From the NCBI RefSeq assembly GCF_001522545.3, contig NC_031797.1:3001961-3065960 (forward strand): a stretch of 64,000 bases of DNA, in the 5' to 3' direction. This DNA is from Parus major. Taxonomy: Eukaryota; Chordata; Aves; Passeriformes; Paridae. A program made the position numbers and the translations under genes. Below are positions 49,170-60,396 of the stretch, one piece after another (positions within the stretch are counted from its first letter, which is position 1; the number at the start of each line of letters is the position of its first letter). The notes below the pieces were generated by a model. It saw only the letters and a list, made by a program, of their open reading frames with translations, was not told the origin of the DNA and made no database searches.

Positions 49170-50202
49170 TTCTTCTGTATCCTTCACTCCTGATCTTCCT
49201 CCTCTTTATTGTGCCTGTTTTGCTTCTGATTTTTCCTTCTCATGTAATTCCAGCTGCCTCATTTTATTTAACTTTGACTTTTCACACACTCTGGGCTGGC
49301 AGTGTGTGTCCCTGTCTCTGTGGAGCCATGGGATGGGGTCTGTGGCCCTCCCGTCCCTCCGTGCCAGGCTGGAGCCCCAAGGCCTGAGGCTGTCGGGCCC
49401 TCGCTGCTGCCCTGCCTGTGTCACACTCCAGCACTTCGTTACTTCATGTTCCTAAACTTTCCATATGTTCTGGCTAATATCCATGAAAAATAACCCACTT
49501 TGAGTCAAACCCTCCTCTCTCTAGTCCTGTGCTATAGCTGTGGGGCTGGATGTGGCATTCTCCATCCTGTGGGAGGAGGTGCAATTCCCATCTCTCCATG
49601 AGCTGCCTGAGGAGCAGCTCGGTGCTTCTTTAGGGATGTGGTTCTTACCTGTATGCTCAAACCCTTGTCCAAAAGTGTGTGGAGACAGTCCCCAGCTGGA
49701 GCTGCTGTTGTGGCTCTGCTGGCCCCGTCCCTCTGGGCTGAGCTGCCATTAGGCTCCAGCGCATTCCGCAGGCGTTTGCACAACCCTCTGGCTCCAGGGT
49801 TACCGAGGGGGTCCTGCCGGAGCCGGGGGCTGCTGAAAGGGACCACTGTTGTTCCTTGAAAGGCTAATGGGATTTGTAACAGCTGCTGCTGCCTGTGCCT
49901 GTGAAAGCTGGGCCGAGGGGGATGCTTTGCTGCCCTGCAGAGTGAGCAGGAGCATCGCTCTGGGGTTGGTTCCCTGGGTTCTCTGGGGCCCAGCCCAGGC
50001 TTTGCAACCGTCGTGGGCATTCCCGTGTCCTTCCCTGGTCCCTCGGACACTGCTCGGCTGCTGGAACGAGAGAAAGATCCGACCGGGGTGGCAGCGATGG
50101 ACGGGGGTGGCTTCGGGGGTTCTCCTGTCCCCCCTTCCCACGGCAGCTCCCCCAGCCTGGCCCCGGGACTGGCCGTGCCCCCATAGAGCAGAGCCCGTGT
50201 CG

Positions 50203-50462
50203 GGGCTGCCTCTGCCCGTGTATCCCGGGCCGGCTCTGCCCGTGTATCCCGGGCCGGCTCTCACCGCGTTCCCCGGGCCGGCTCTCACCGCGTTCCCCGG
50301 GCCGGCTCTCACCGCGTTCCCCGGGCCGGCTCTCACCGCGTTCCCCGGGCCGGCTCTGCCCGTGTATCCCGGGCCGGCTCTGCCCGTGTATCCCGGGCCG
50401 GCTCTGCCCGTGTTCCCCGGGCCGGCTCTGCCCGTGTATCCCGGGCCGGCTCTCACCGTGTC
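50203..50462. repeat. 24-bp GC-rich minisatellite with two unit types
   Basis: Roughly eleven tandem 24-bp units share the core CCCGGGCCGGCTCT and differ in the tail: type A ends GCCCGTGTAT, type B ends CACCGCGTTC. Order by eye is A, A, four B, several A (one with GTGTTC), then a diverged B. Because 24 is a multiple of three, every frame stays open and reads as an eight-residue repeat; no coding role is supported. Confidence 0.85.
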
Positions 50463-50899
50463 CGGCCGCTGGGAAAACTGCCCTGAAGCTGAACGGGAAA
50501 ACGCTGACTCGGGGAAAGCGGGGGCTGCTGCACCAAAAGGCTCTTCCAGCCGTGGGAAGATGCTGCCTGCGGAGTGAGCACCCTAAAACCGGCCTCCCTG
50601 GCTGCAGAAAGGGAATTAGCGGCCAGCGGGAACCCCGGAGCAGCAACCCCAAATCGCTGGCACAGCGAGCCCCGGAGCGGGGCCGGGAGCGGGGCTGAGC
50701 CCTTTGTGTGTCACAAAGCCGAGCCATGCCCCTGGGGCTCACCGGGGGGACACGGGGACCTGCGGGGACCTGCGGGGACTCCCGGCAGAGGGAGGCTGTC
50801 CCCAGCGGGGAAGGCCGGGACACCGACACGTGTGTGGTGCCGAGGCAGAGTCCAGGCCGGAGCTGAGGTGGGGGCTGGCAGCCCTGTGCGGAGCCGGGG

Positions 50900-50938
50900 G
50901 GAGGATGAGGATGAGGATGAGGATGAGGATGAGGATGC
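50900..50938. repeat. GAGGAT hexanucleotide repeat
   Basis: About six perfect copies of GAGGAT (plus strand) lie in intergenic GC-rich DNA. Confidence 0.9.
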
Positions 50939-51678
50939 TCCCTCCCGACCCCACGGGTCCCCAAGCGATGCAGCAGCGGCTGCTGAGGGCTGCCCGAGGG
51001 GGCTGCGGGTGCGGGGCTGGGGGTTGCCCGACCGCGAGAGCGATGCGGGGCTGTCAGTTGCCATGGAAACCGCTGGGTCAGAGGCAGCGGGAAGCGGCGT
51101 GTGACGCCATCGGCACCGCAATGAGCCGTGAGCGCGGGGGGGACGTGAGGCTGCTGGGCTAGGAGTCCCCAACATCGCCCCGACCCCAGCAAGGACCGCC
51201 GGAGCACAGCCTCAATCCCGGTGACCTTGGCCAGCGGCTCCGGGTCACCTCCCCGGGTCAGCCGCAGCACAGCTGGATGGATGGACGGATGGACGGAGCA
51301 GCCCCATGGCCCTCGCGCTGGTTGGCATTGGACCCCTCGTCTCCAGCCCCCCAGAGACCCCCACACCCCCCCACACCACGAGCTGCTGCCACAATCCTCC
51401 CGCTAATCCCGGGTGGCTTTTCCAGCACCGAGTGAGGGTTATGTGGATAATCCATATGTTTGCAAGGCAAAGGCTTTGGGATATCCACTGTTAATCCAAT
51501 TGGCAGTGGCAGTTTGGTGCCATCGGCAGTGTCCTTTAGCGGGGTGGACGCGGCTGCCCCAGCCACGGCTCCCTGGAGCTGGGAACTCCCACGGAGCCCT
51601 GGTCCTACCCCCCCCCAGCCGTGGGACCCAGCTGCCCCCCACCCTGCCGAAGGAACCCAGCCAGGGAACATCCACGTG

Positions 51679-51684
51679 TTTATT
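51679..51684 (-). terminator. Probable PLPPR3 poly(A) signal
   Basis: TTTATT on the plus strand is AATAAA on the minus strand, about 760 bases past the PLPPR3 stop. It is the first clear hexamer downstream, so the 3' UTR probably covers about 51660-52439. Confidence 0.5.
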
Positions 51685-52439
51685 TGCTTTTCAAACCACA
51701 GCAGCTTCAGCTGTTGCCCGACATATTTGCAGCCTGGAGATCCCCTCCCTGCTCCCCCAGACCTCAGCTGCAGCTCAGGGCTGCTGCTCCTCCTGGGGCA
51801 GAGCTCAGCCCACACTGCACCCCCACCCCAACATCCCCTCTCCTCCAGTCCCTGCAGTATTTACAGTCTCTGCATTCCCAGAGCCACAGCGTTGGGCAGA
51901 CCCCCCCTCCCAGTCTGCCCACCCTCAGGCTCACTCACACAGAGCAGTAGTGCAGGATGGGGGGGTGTCACAGGACCCCCAGCACCCACAAATCCCTACA
52001 TGAGCTAGGGCCTGCTGCCCCACAGCAGCCTCTTCCCCCTGTTAAACCCCTTAATCTAGTCCCCCCCAAAGCCCTTCAGCACCATTTGTCCCTCCCCACC
52101 CCCCTACAGATATCCACTTCCAGAGCCGGAATAAAATAACCCCTCGGAAATGTCAGCACCAGTGTTAGAGAGAAAAAGAAAGTCAAAAGTGCTTGGAGCT
52201 GCCCAGCCCCACAGCCTGTGGAGGGCAGAGCCCCACCAGCTGCCTGAGCGAGAACAACCATGACCCGACCCATGCCAAGGGTCCCACAGACATCTCGGCT
52301 GGCTCAGGACCAGCGTGGCCGTGCTGCTCGAGAGCAAAGCCAGCCTCATCCTGCTGTCCCCAGCAGAGAGACCCCAGCATCACAGAGCCCCCTCCCAAAA
52401 TCAGGGCAGGGGCATGGGGCCCCGGCAAGGCACCGGGGC

Positions 52440-55400
52440 TCAGTCCTTAAACCTGCGACCTGCCTGCATCTTCTTGTAGTACAGATCCACCTCGCTGTCC
52501 GCCGTCCCATCCCGCTCGGCCGGCTTCCTCCGCAGCGTGGAGTCACGGCTGGCTGTGGCCAGTAGCCCCTCAGGGGGGGCCTCCACCCGCTCCCCACCTC
52601 CCCCTGCTGCCCCCGGGATGGCGGCCAGGCTGCCGTAGCGTGGCTCGTCCTGCTCCATGTCACTGACGGAGGAGCCAGGGGAGACGCCGGCGCTCTTGGC
52701 TGGGCGGAAGCCATGGAAATCCTTCCCCACCTCACCCAGCTCGTAGGTGTCTGCTCCCTCTGGCCCCTTCGGCCCCGACTTCCACTCCCAGGGCCCATTG
52801 CCAGCAGAGAGGTGGACAACAGGGTGGTGAGGGGCGTGAGCGTCGATGGTGATGATGCTGGAGCTGTCCCGCTCAGAGGGCGAGCGGTACTGCGAGGAGT
52901 CAGAGCTGGTAGAGGACGAGGACGTCTCCGAGTGCTTGGGGGTGACAGAGACAAGGCTCTGCTGCTTGGACATGGCGATGACCTGCATCAGGCGCGGGGG
53001 GTTGGCCACCCGCTGCGCTCCCCCCTTCTCCGCCACCATCACCCACTTGGCCCGCACGGCCGCCCCGCTGCCGGCCGCGGCCCCAGCGCCTGCCTGGCTC
53101 TCCTCGGGGATGTGCACCAGCTGCGAGGCGCCCGGCCGGGGCTGGATGAGCACGCGGGGCCCCATGGCCACCCGCTCGGCCGAGCGTGCCTGCACCGTGG
53201 GGTACAGGGAGGGCGGCACCTCCTCGCAGGGCTCCCCCACACCCCGGCCCTGCGCCGCCTCCTCCGCCAGCGTCATGCTCCGGCCCTCCAGAGACTTCTG
53301 CTTCCACTCCGTGATGAGCTGCTTAGAGCGGGAGGCGTCCACGGGGACGTGGATGGTCATGTGGCGCCGCGCGGGGTCATCCATGGAGGGGGTGTTGACG
53401 CGGGGCAGGGTGTTGCTGAAGGTCACCATGTTCTCCTTGCCCATGGGGCTGCGGGGGGCCAGCAGGTCCACGTCCACGCTGGCCCGCTTCAGGCTGCCCA
53501 GTGAGTTCTTCTCCCGTGGCACTGGCCGTGCCGCCTCCTCCAGCCGCGCCTGCGGGTTCAGCTCGTCAGTGCTCACTGACTTGTTCTGCTGGTAGACAGA
53601 ATCGTGGCCCCGCTGTGTCAGTGCCCGCAGCGCGTCCTTGGCCGGTGCCTGTGTCGGGACCCGCTCCGTTGGGGCACGGAAGTTGCCAACAGCATGGAAA
53701 GCCTGTGGGAAGGGGAACCATAGAATCCTAGAATGGTTTGTGTTGGAAAGGACTTTTAAAGGTCATCTGCCACAGGCAGGGACAACTTCCACTAGACCAG
53801 GTTGCTCCAAGCCCTGTCCAGCCTGGCCTTGAACACTTCCAGGGATGTAGGTGCTCTGGAGAGCGTGGAGTCAAATGGCCCCACCAGCACCCCCAGCCCT
53901 CTCCCTGGGCCAAGGGCAGGACCAGCACCCACCAGGTAGGCGGCAATGCCAGAGCCGATCAGGAAGCCCACGTAGACATCGGCGGGGTGGCTGCGGTACT
54001 GGGTGATCTGGGTCAGGCCACAGATGCCGGCGGCGATGGCAAAGGCGAAGACCAGGATGGGTTTGAGGAGTTTGGTGCTGTCCGAGATGATGGAGTTGAA
54101 ATACATCTGGGGCAGGAACAGGCTGTTAGTCATGAGCCGGCCGTGCACAGAGCTGTTGGGTGCATGTGGGACTGCAGGTTCCTGCACACACACCCAGCAA
54201 GGGCACAGGAATATTGAGCAGAGCTTGTCTGTGCCAACAGGAGAGGGACACAGCTGCCCATGGCACTGGGCTCGTGCTGCCCCAAGCTGGCATGTGCCAG
54301 GCAGAGCTGGGAACTCACCGACACGTAGACGGCAGCGAAAGCCGAGAGTGTCGCGTGCTGGGATGGGAAGGTTTTCCTGCAGGGAGAAGGGACGTGGTTG
54401 GGACAGGGCAGGATGGCCAGCAGTGCAGCACAGGGCTCCCCTGGCACGTACCTGGCGGAGAGGATGGCATGCTTGTCGGTGCCTGAGCAGATGTCCTGGG
54501 TGATGTAGGGGTTGGCGTCACAGGGGGTGCCCAGCAGTGTGTAGTTGGGCTTGCAGACGGTCAGGAAGAAGGGAGCGTGGTAACCTGTGGCCAGCTGGAT
54601 GATGTCTGTCACCAGGGCTGTGGCACAGAGCCCAAATACGTGGACGCCTGGGGATGGCAGGAATGGGACAGTGGGTCACCCACATCCCATGTGGGGCAGC
54701 CAGGACCCAGCCCTGGGGCACCCACTGTTTTGGGTCTGGTGCAGTGTCCAGGGTCTGGGTGGGGCTGTGCTCCTGCTGTCACAGCCAGGGTGGCCCCTCA
54801 TCCCCTGCAGGCCCCTCCAGGTCCTGTTCAGTCTGTGGCACAACGTACCCACAAACCTGACGGTGCGGCGCAGGAAGGAGTTGAAGTTGCAGCCACCGGC
54901 GTTGATGCTGCCCTCGGCACCGGCACGGCCCTTCAGCCGGGACTGCAGGCAGTACACCATGCCCTCCCCGACCATGATCTGGAGAGGAACCGCTGGCTCA
55001 GGAGGGACTCGGGGGGGCTGGGTTGTTGGGCCCGATGGATTCTGGGCACCACCAGGCACCGGAACCCCAATCCCCGGATCTGTCCCGACCCCCACAGCGG
55101 GACAAGCCCAGACGCACCGAGGCGGCGGGCGCGGCAAAGGCCAGGCTGAGCAGCATCAGCAGCGGGATGAGCTCCTCGTTGGTCTCCACGTAGGGCATGG
55201 AGAGTGCCCGGTCATGGCACTGGAAGCCCACCTTGGCCGGCTTGAAGAGGTCCGTCAGCTCCAGGAAATAGAGCGTCACGACAGAGGAGGCCACGATGGG
55301 CAGCTGTGGGGGGAGAGTTGGGGACCAACGCGCCCCCGGAGCGATGGCACCGCACAGCCCCAGCAGAACAGGACACAGAACCTGACCTGCCATGCCAGGG

Positions 55401-55528
55401 CCTGGGACAGAGCCCCCTGCACAGCCCCCACCCCAAACCCACCCCACACCCACCTCCACGAAGTAGAAGCAGGGCAGGAGTGTCATGCTGTCCTTGGGGG
55501 CGCGGGCTTTCTCCTTGGGGGGGATCAT
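52440..55528 (-). CDS. PLPPR3: Phospholipid phosphatase-related protein 3 (plasticity-related gene 2)
   Basis: Seven coding exons (minus strand): 55528-55454, 55303-55118, 54978-54849, 54647-54452, 54376-54319, 54106-53933, 53702-52440; 2082 nt, 693 aa. All junctions are GT-AG with consistent phase. The N-terminal part (about residues 1-275) is the six-span LPP-fold membrane domain: [51 protein letters not shown]. The residues an active lipid phosphatase needs are absent: PSQH replaces PSGH, and the other two boxes are not formed (YRSHPADVY). The last exon encodes a 420-aa cytoplasmic tail with conserved blocks ([50 protein letters not shown]) and ends in RRFKD. The family protein is a neuronal plasma-membrane protein affecting axon growth and branching. 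The human acidic Glu run in the tail is missing here. It is tail-to-tail with PTBP1, as in human. Confidence 0.96.
53714..53868 (-). mobile_element. CR1 LINE 3' end in the PLPPR3 last intron
   Basis: The plus strand begins ATAGAATCCTAGAATGGTTT and continues GACAACTTCCACTAGACCAG and CCTTGAACACTTCCAGGGAT, the reverse complement of the avian CR1 3' tail. It therefore lies on the minus strand, the same orientation as PLPPR3, and fills most of the 230-base intron between the last two coding exons. Its end is only about a dozen bases from the last acceptor. Confidence 0.92.
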
Positions 55529-56229
55529 GGTCCTGGGCAGGCACAGGGGTCCCACCGGGCTGTGCCTCCACCCTGTGGGGGCACGAGTGTCACCACATGG
55601 CAGGGGGATGGGCAGCCCCGGTCACCCCCGCTCACCCCTCCAGTCCCTGACCCTGGAAGGGATTGAGCATCCCCGGGCCACCACCCGGCCCTGCGGGGGT
55701 ACGGGAACCCCATGTCACTCCCGGTCACCCCCAGGTCACACCACTGCCCCCGCTCACCGGAGGGTCACAGCCGGAACGGGGGGTGCCAGCGCCCCGGGGG
55801 TGCCCAGCCGAGCCAGGGGCTGTCACAACAGGTGGGGCGGAGGCTCGTCTGTCGCGACAGGCGGTCACTACCGCGACAGGCGGCGAGGCTGCTGCGGAGG
55901 GCGTGCAGAGGGGGTGTGCCGCCCGCAGAGCGGGCAGGGGATGGGGTTCCCCGAGCTCTCCCGGCCCAGCCCCACGAGACTGCACCGAGACAGGGCTGCG
56001 AAATGAGGGGGGGAGGATAACGGGGATGGAGCAAGGAGGGGCAATGAATGGGGGGGGAATAACGGGGGATTAACCGGGGGTATAACCGGGAGGGCGGGGG
56101 GCGCAGCGGGGAGCCTCCCCTTCGCAGGGACCGTGCCGCAGCCGCGGGCGGGGGTCGGGGCCGAGGGATGGAGCGGGTATCGGGCTGGGGATAAGCGGCC
56201 TTTTGTGCCGGTCTGTGTCCTCCACTCAC

Positions 56230-56460
56230 CTCAGCGGCGGCTCCGGGACGCAGCGGGGCGGGGGGCGGCGGTAGCGGCGGCGAAGGGGGGGATGTCCCCG
56301 GGATCCGGGATGCTCCTGCCTCGGCAGAGCGCGGGGAGCGGCGGCTTCCTCCGCCCCCGCCGCCTCCTCCTCCTCCTCCTCCTTCTCCTCCTCCCTCGCC
56401 CGCCGCCCCCCGCTCCGCCCCGCAGCCCCCAGCCCCTCCCGGGGCGCCGAGCCCCCGCCG
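56230..56460 (-). promoter_or_regulatory. PLPPR3 CpG-island promoter and probable non-coding exon 1
   Basis: A strong minus-strand donor (CTGAG|GTGAGT) ends at 56230, just inside a CpG-dense block that extends to about 56700. The first coding exon has an acceptor-like TGCCCAG four bases before its ATG (55526-55528). That fits a non-coding first exon here spliced over about 700 bases. The block carries a CTC/CCT triplet run (about 56365-56397). The transcription start is not fixed. Confidence 0.55.
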
Positions 56461-56479
56461 AGCCCCCATCGAGCCTCCG

Positions 56480-57788
56480 TCGGTGCAGGGATGGGGGTCT
56501 GGGGGGATCGGGGGGTTCGGGATGTCGGGAGGGGAAAAACGAGGCGAACAAAGGGCCGGGCGGGGCCGAGGACAGCCGTGGGACCGACCTCTCCCCGCAC
56601 CGCTCCGCACCCAGGACCATGCCCGGGCACCGAGGCACCCGCGGGGTCCCGGGGCCGCCCCCAACCCGGGCTGCTTCCACCGCCGGCCCCCCCATCATCC
56701 CTTGTTCCCCTGTGCTGCGGGGGGGCTGCCCCCTGCCCCAAGGCCCCTCCTGCCCTGAAGAACCCCCTCCCTTGCCCTGGGCCTGTGGGGACCCGAGGGG
56801 TGCCCGAGCGGGGGTCCCGCCTCACAGGGGTGCGTGACCCCCAAACTCACAGCCCCAGAGCTCTGCCAGCCCTCACCGGGGTTCTGTCGGCCGGGGAATG
56901 CCTGCCCTGCCCGCGGCACCCAGGGGCTTCAGGGGGGACTCAGGGGCACTCCTGGACCCAGGGACAGTGACAGGGGCACCCTCCGAAGGAGCTTTGTGTC
57001 TCCCAGATTTGGACCTGGGGAGGTGGGAGCAGCTCCCTTTCCTTTCTGGAGGCTCCCAGCACCTCCTGGCAGAGGGAGCAGCACCCCAGCCCCATCTGCC
57101 CCTGCCCTCGCTCTGCAGAGGATCCGGGCTGTGCCCTACCCAATATCCCACCCTGTACCCCATTCCTGCACCCCACACTCACTTGTTCCCCCCAGCCGCC
57201 CACTGCCCACCCTCTCACGGTCCTGTCCGGGGTCTGAGCAGCCCGGGCTCCACATGGTGCCCTCGTTCCATTTTTGGCCCTAAGTGGGCAGAAATCTCCG
57301 GGCGTATTTAACATCTAAATCCCGAATCCTTGCAAGCTGCGATTAAGCCGCTCTCCCTGCGGAAAATCCAGGGTTTGAGCCGGACTCAGCCGCCTCCCGT
57401 AATGCCACCACACCTCGTGCTGCGACCCCTGCCCACCATGTGCCACCAGCACGTGGGGACAGCGGGGAGGCGAAGCCACCACTGCGGAGGGACAGCTGAG
57501 CCTCCGGGGACCCCCAGCCCCCTCCTCGCCTCCGTGTCCGGCCACCCGCTGACCACGGCTCCACTGGTTTGGGGGCTCGGAGGGTCAGAGGTGGGGGCGA
57601 TGGGGCAGCCGGACCACAGGAATGCGGCAGCTCGGAGCTGTGAAAGCTCGTGGAGCAGGAACAGGAGAGGGTGGTCTCCAGATCCTTGCGGATCCCGGAG
57701 CGCTGCTCGGTCCCGGCTGCGCTGTCGGGAGCCACGGTGGTCATCCCGACAAGGGAGGCGCGGTGAGAGGCTCCGGGGACGAGCCCGG
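56480..57788. other. Intergenic region between PLPPR3 and CFD, no gene seen
   Basis: GC-rich DNA up to the assembly gap. I searched both strands for serine protease landmarks (AAHC, DIALL-type, GDSGGP) and found none before the gap. Open frames are long only because of GC content. Confidence 0.6.
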
Positions 57789-58518
57789 NNNNNNNNNNNN
57801 NNNNNNNNNNNNNNNNNNNNNNNNNNNNNNNNNNNNNNNNNNNNNNNNNNNNNNNNNNNNNNNNNNNNNNNNNNNNNNNNNNNNNNNNNNNNNNNNNNNN
57901 NNNNNNNNNNNNNNNNNNNNNNNNNNNNNNNNNNNNNNNNNNNNNNNNNNNNNNNNNNNNNNNNNNNNNNNNNNNNNNNNNNNNNNNNNNNNNNNNNNNN
58001 NNNNNNNNNNNNNNNNNNNNNNNNNNNNNNNNNNNNNNNNNNNNNNNNNNNNNNNNNNNNNNNNNNNNNNNNNNNNNNNNNNNNNNNNNNNNNNNNNNNN
58101 NNNNNNNNNNNNNNNNNNNNNNNNNNNNNNNNNNNNNNNNNNNNNNNNNNNNNNNNNNNNNNNNNNNNNNNNNNNNNNNNNNNNNNNNNNNNNNNNNNNN
58201 NNNNNNNNNNNNNNNNNNNNNNNNNNNNNNNNNNNNNNNNNNNNNNNNNNNNNNNNNNNNNNNNNNNNNNNNNNNNNNNNNNNNNNNNNNNNNNNNNNNN
58301 NNNNNNNNNNNNNNNNNNNNNNNNNNNNNNNNNNNNNNNNNNNNNNNNNNNNNNNNNNNNNNNNNNNNNNNNNNNNNNNNNNNNNNNNNNNNNNNNNNNN
58401 NNNNNNNNNNNNNNNNNNNNNNNNNNNNNNNNNNNNNNNNNNNNNNNNNNNNNNNNNNNNNNNNNNNNNNNNNNNNNNNNNNNNNNNNNNNNNNNNNNNN
58501 NNNNNNNNNNNNNNNNNN
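57789..58518. other. Assembly gap, 730 N
   Basis: 730 undetermined bases end only 27 bases before the CFD start codon. The CFD promoter and most of its 5' UTR, and possibly other sequence, are hidden. Confidence 1.
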
Positions 58519-58545
58519 CCCCGCACACCACCGGGCTCTGCAGCC

Positions 58546-60396
58546 ATGGGGCCGAGTCCTGCTCCCGTCCTTGTCCTCGCTCTGCTGCTGCTGTTCTGGG
58601 CCCCAGTGGATGGTGAGTGCTCCCCCCGCACCCCCGGGCAGTGACAGGGCACGGTGCCTGCCCAGCTCCCCGATTCCTGCCTCCACCTGCAGCCAGGAGC
58701 TGCTGCAGCCCGCAAGGAGGGGTCCAGGGATCCCGAGAAGGGACAACGGGAGTGACACTGCCCGGTGCCCCTCAGCTGACCCAGCCTCTCTCCTGCAGGG
58801 CAGCCCCGGGGACGGATCCTGAGGGGCTCCGAAGCCAGGCCCCACCTGAAGCCGTACATGGCCTCGCTGCAGCTGGATGGGCAGCACGTCTGTGGGGGCT
58901 TCCTCATCGCCGAGCAGTGGGTGCTGAGCGCTGCCCACTGCACCGAGGAGACGTGAGTGTGTGTGGGGCTCAGTGCATGGCTGGGGGGGCTGCTGGACTC
59001 AGGCCAAATCCCACTCCACAGCCTTGACCCCCGTGTCAGAGCGTGGGACTCGGCTCCCACCTGCAGAGAGGATTGGGCAGTGGGTGAAGAACCTCCCAGA
59101 GCTCCCTGGTGGGCTCTCCAGCCCCCCACAGCACCCCATTTCCATGGCTGGGTGCAGTGAGGCTCCTGGCTGTTTGTCCCACATTGTGACTCTCTTCCAG
59201 GGATGGAAAACTCTTCCAGGTGTTGCTGGGTGCCCACTCACTGACAGAACCGGAGCCCCACAAACGCCTGTACCAAGTGCGAGCCCAGTTCCCCCACCCT
59301 GGCAGCAACATCCACAACAACAAGGATGACCTTCTCCTGCTCCAGGTGGGCTGGGGGCTGATGGGACCCTCCTCCCCACCAGGCACAGCCCCGTTCCTGC
59401 AAATACCACTGTCCCCTGGGACCCTGCAGGGTCACTGACTGGCTGGAGGAAATCCTCATGGTCAGGCTGGGCCTGGTTCCCCTGTCCATCCCTCCCTGTC
59501 CCACGGGACCATCCCTGCTTCCCCCACCAAGACCTTTGAGATGTGTCCAAATGCCTCCGTCCTCCTCATAGCTCCAGCTCTGACCTCTGGCTGCATCCTG
59601 GGGCTCCAGTCAGGAGTCCCTGAGTGTGGCTGAGGCCAGGGTGGCCTCGGTATCAGGGCTGGGCTCACTGTGCCCTGCTGGGCCCTGGGCACAGCTGCCC
59701 CTGTGACCTGGGTCCCCTCTGGCTTTGTGGCAGCTGGAGGAGAAAGCGGAGCTGAACGCGGACGTGCGGGTGCTGCCCTTCCAGCGGGAGGACAGGGACG
59801 TGGCGCCCGACACGATGTGTGAGGTGGCAGGATGGGGCACCATCGACCACAGCGGCACCCGGCCGGACAAGCTGCAGCAGCTGGAGCGGCCGGTGATCAG
59901 CCGCGACGTCTGCAACCACCGCACGCGCCACGATGGAACCATCACCAAGAACATGATGTGCACCGACTCCCGCAGGAGGGACACCTGCAAGGTACCACAC
60001 TCCCACCACGGATCCATGGCAGGGCTGGAAGGGGGCAAGAGGGCACCGTGGCCAGAGCCTGGGAGAGGTGAGGGGCTGCGGAGCTGGAGGGAACAGTCCC
60101 CGGGGGTGAGTTCCCCCTGTGCTGCCGCTGCAGAGCGGCTCACAGGAGCCTGGAGGCAGGAATGAAGGGTGGGAGATGGGCTGGGGTGTCCTTGGCCATA
60201 CTGATGAGGTCTGGTCCTGCAGGGAGACTCTGGTGGCCCCCTGGTCTGCGGTGGGGTGGCCGAGGGGGTGGTCACGGCCGGCTCCCGCGTCTGCGGCAAC
60301 TACAAGAAACCGGCCATCTACACCCGCATCGCCCCGTACGCGGCCTGGATCGACGGCGTCATGGCCTCCGTGGATGGGGAGGGGGACACTCGCTGA
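58546..60396 (+). CDS. CFD: Complement factor D (adipsin), S1 serine protease
   Basis: Five exons: 58546-58612, 58799-58952, 59201-59345, 59734-59991, 60223-60396 (TGA 60394-60396); 265 aa (human 253). The secreted enzyme cleaves factor B bound to C3b to make the alternative-pathway C3 convertase. A Leu-rich signal peptide (about residues 1-22) precedes a short propeptide (QPRGR), with cleavage before Ile29. The catalytic triad is His69 (SAAHC), Asp117 (KDDLLLLQ) and Ser211 (GDSGGP); Asp205 is the S1-pocket Asp189. VTAGSRVCG keeps the Thr214 and Arg218 equivalents typical of the self-inhibited factor D site, with Ala for Ser215. The mature N-terminus is ILRG rather than [24 protein letters not shown] and AAWIDGV match factor D closely and exclude elastase-type relatives. 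It is tail-to-tail with MED16, as in human. Confidence 0.96.

Larger units (their letters stand above)
46505..49185 (+). other. PTBP1 3' UTR
   Basis: This is the untranslated region from the stop codon to the distal poly(A) signal, about 2.7 kb. It contains two poly-A runs (46609-46626 and about 46708-46720), a T-rich run at 47991-48001 and an A/T-rich conserved-looking end (48860-49080). No other gene is evident in it. Confidence 0.7.
49190..51660. other. Intergenic region between the PTBP1 and PLPPR3 3' ends
   Basis: GC-rich spacer between two convergent genes. Apart from the 24-bp minisatellite and a GAGGAT hexamer run, I see nothing supportable. Long frames (up to 500 codons on the minus strand) are created by the repeats and GC bias. 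Confidence 0.6.

Noticed and set aside
49864..51366. 500-codon minus-strand open frame with RAGPGYTG-type repeats
   Set aside because: It is produced by the 24-bp minisatellite and GAGGAT repeat in GC-rich DNA. There is no start context, splice context or family resemblance, and other frames are equally open.
52713..53595. Plus-strand frames of about 250-263 codons
   Set aside because: Antisense shadows of the large last exon of PLPPR3.
53925..53942. CTCF-like CCACCAGGTAGGCGG
   Set aside because: One mismatch in the core, and it coincides with a PLPPR3 exon end and splice donor, which explains the sequence.
55765..56664. 299-codon minus-strand frame upstream of PLPPR3
   Set aside because: Gly/Pro/Arg-rich translation of the CpG island; it crosses the predicted exon 1 donor.
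57343..58938. Long open frames on both strands across 57.3-59.2 kb
   Set aside because: Most of their length is the N gap, which contains no stop codons by definition.
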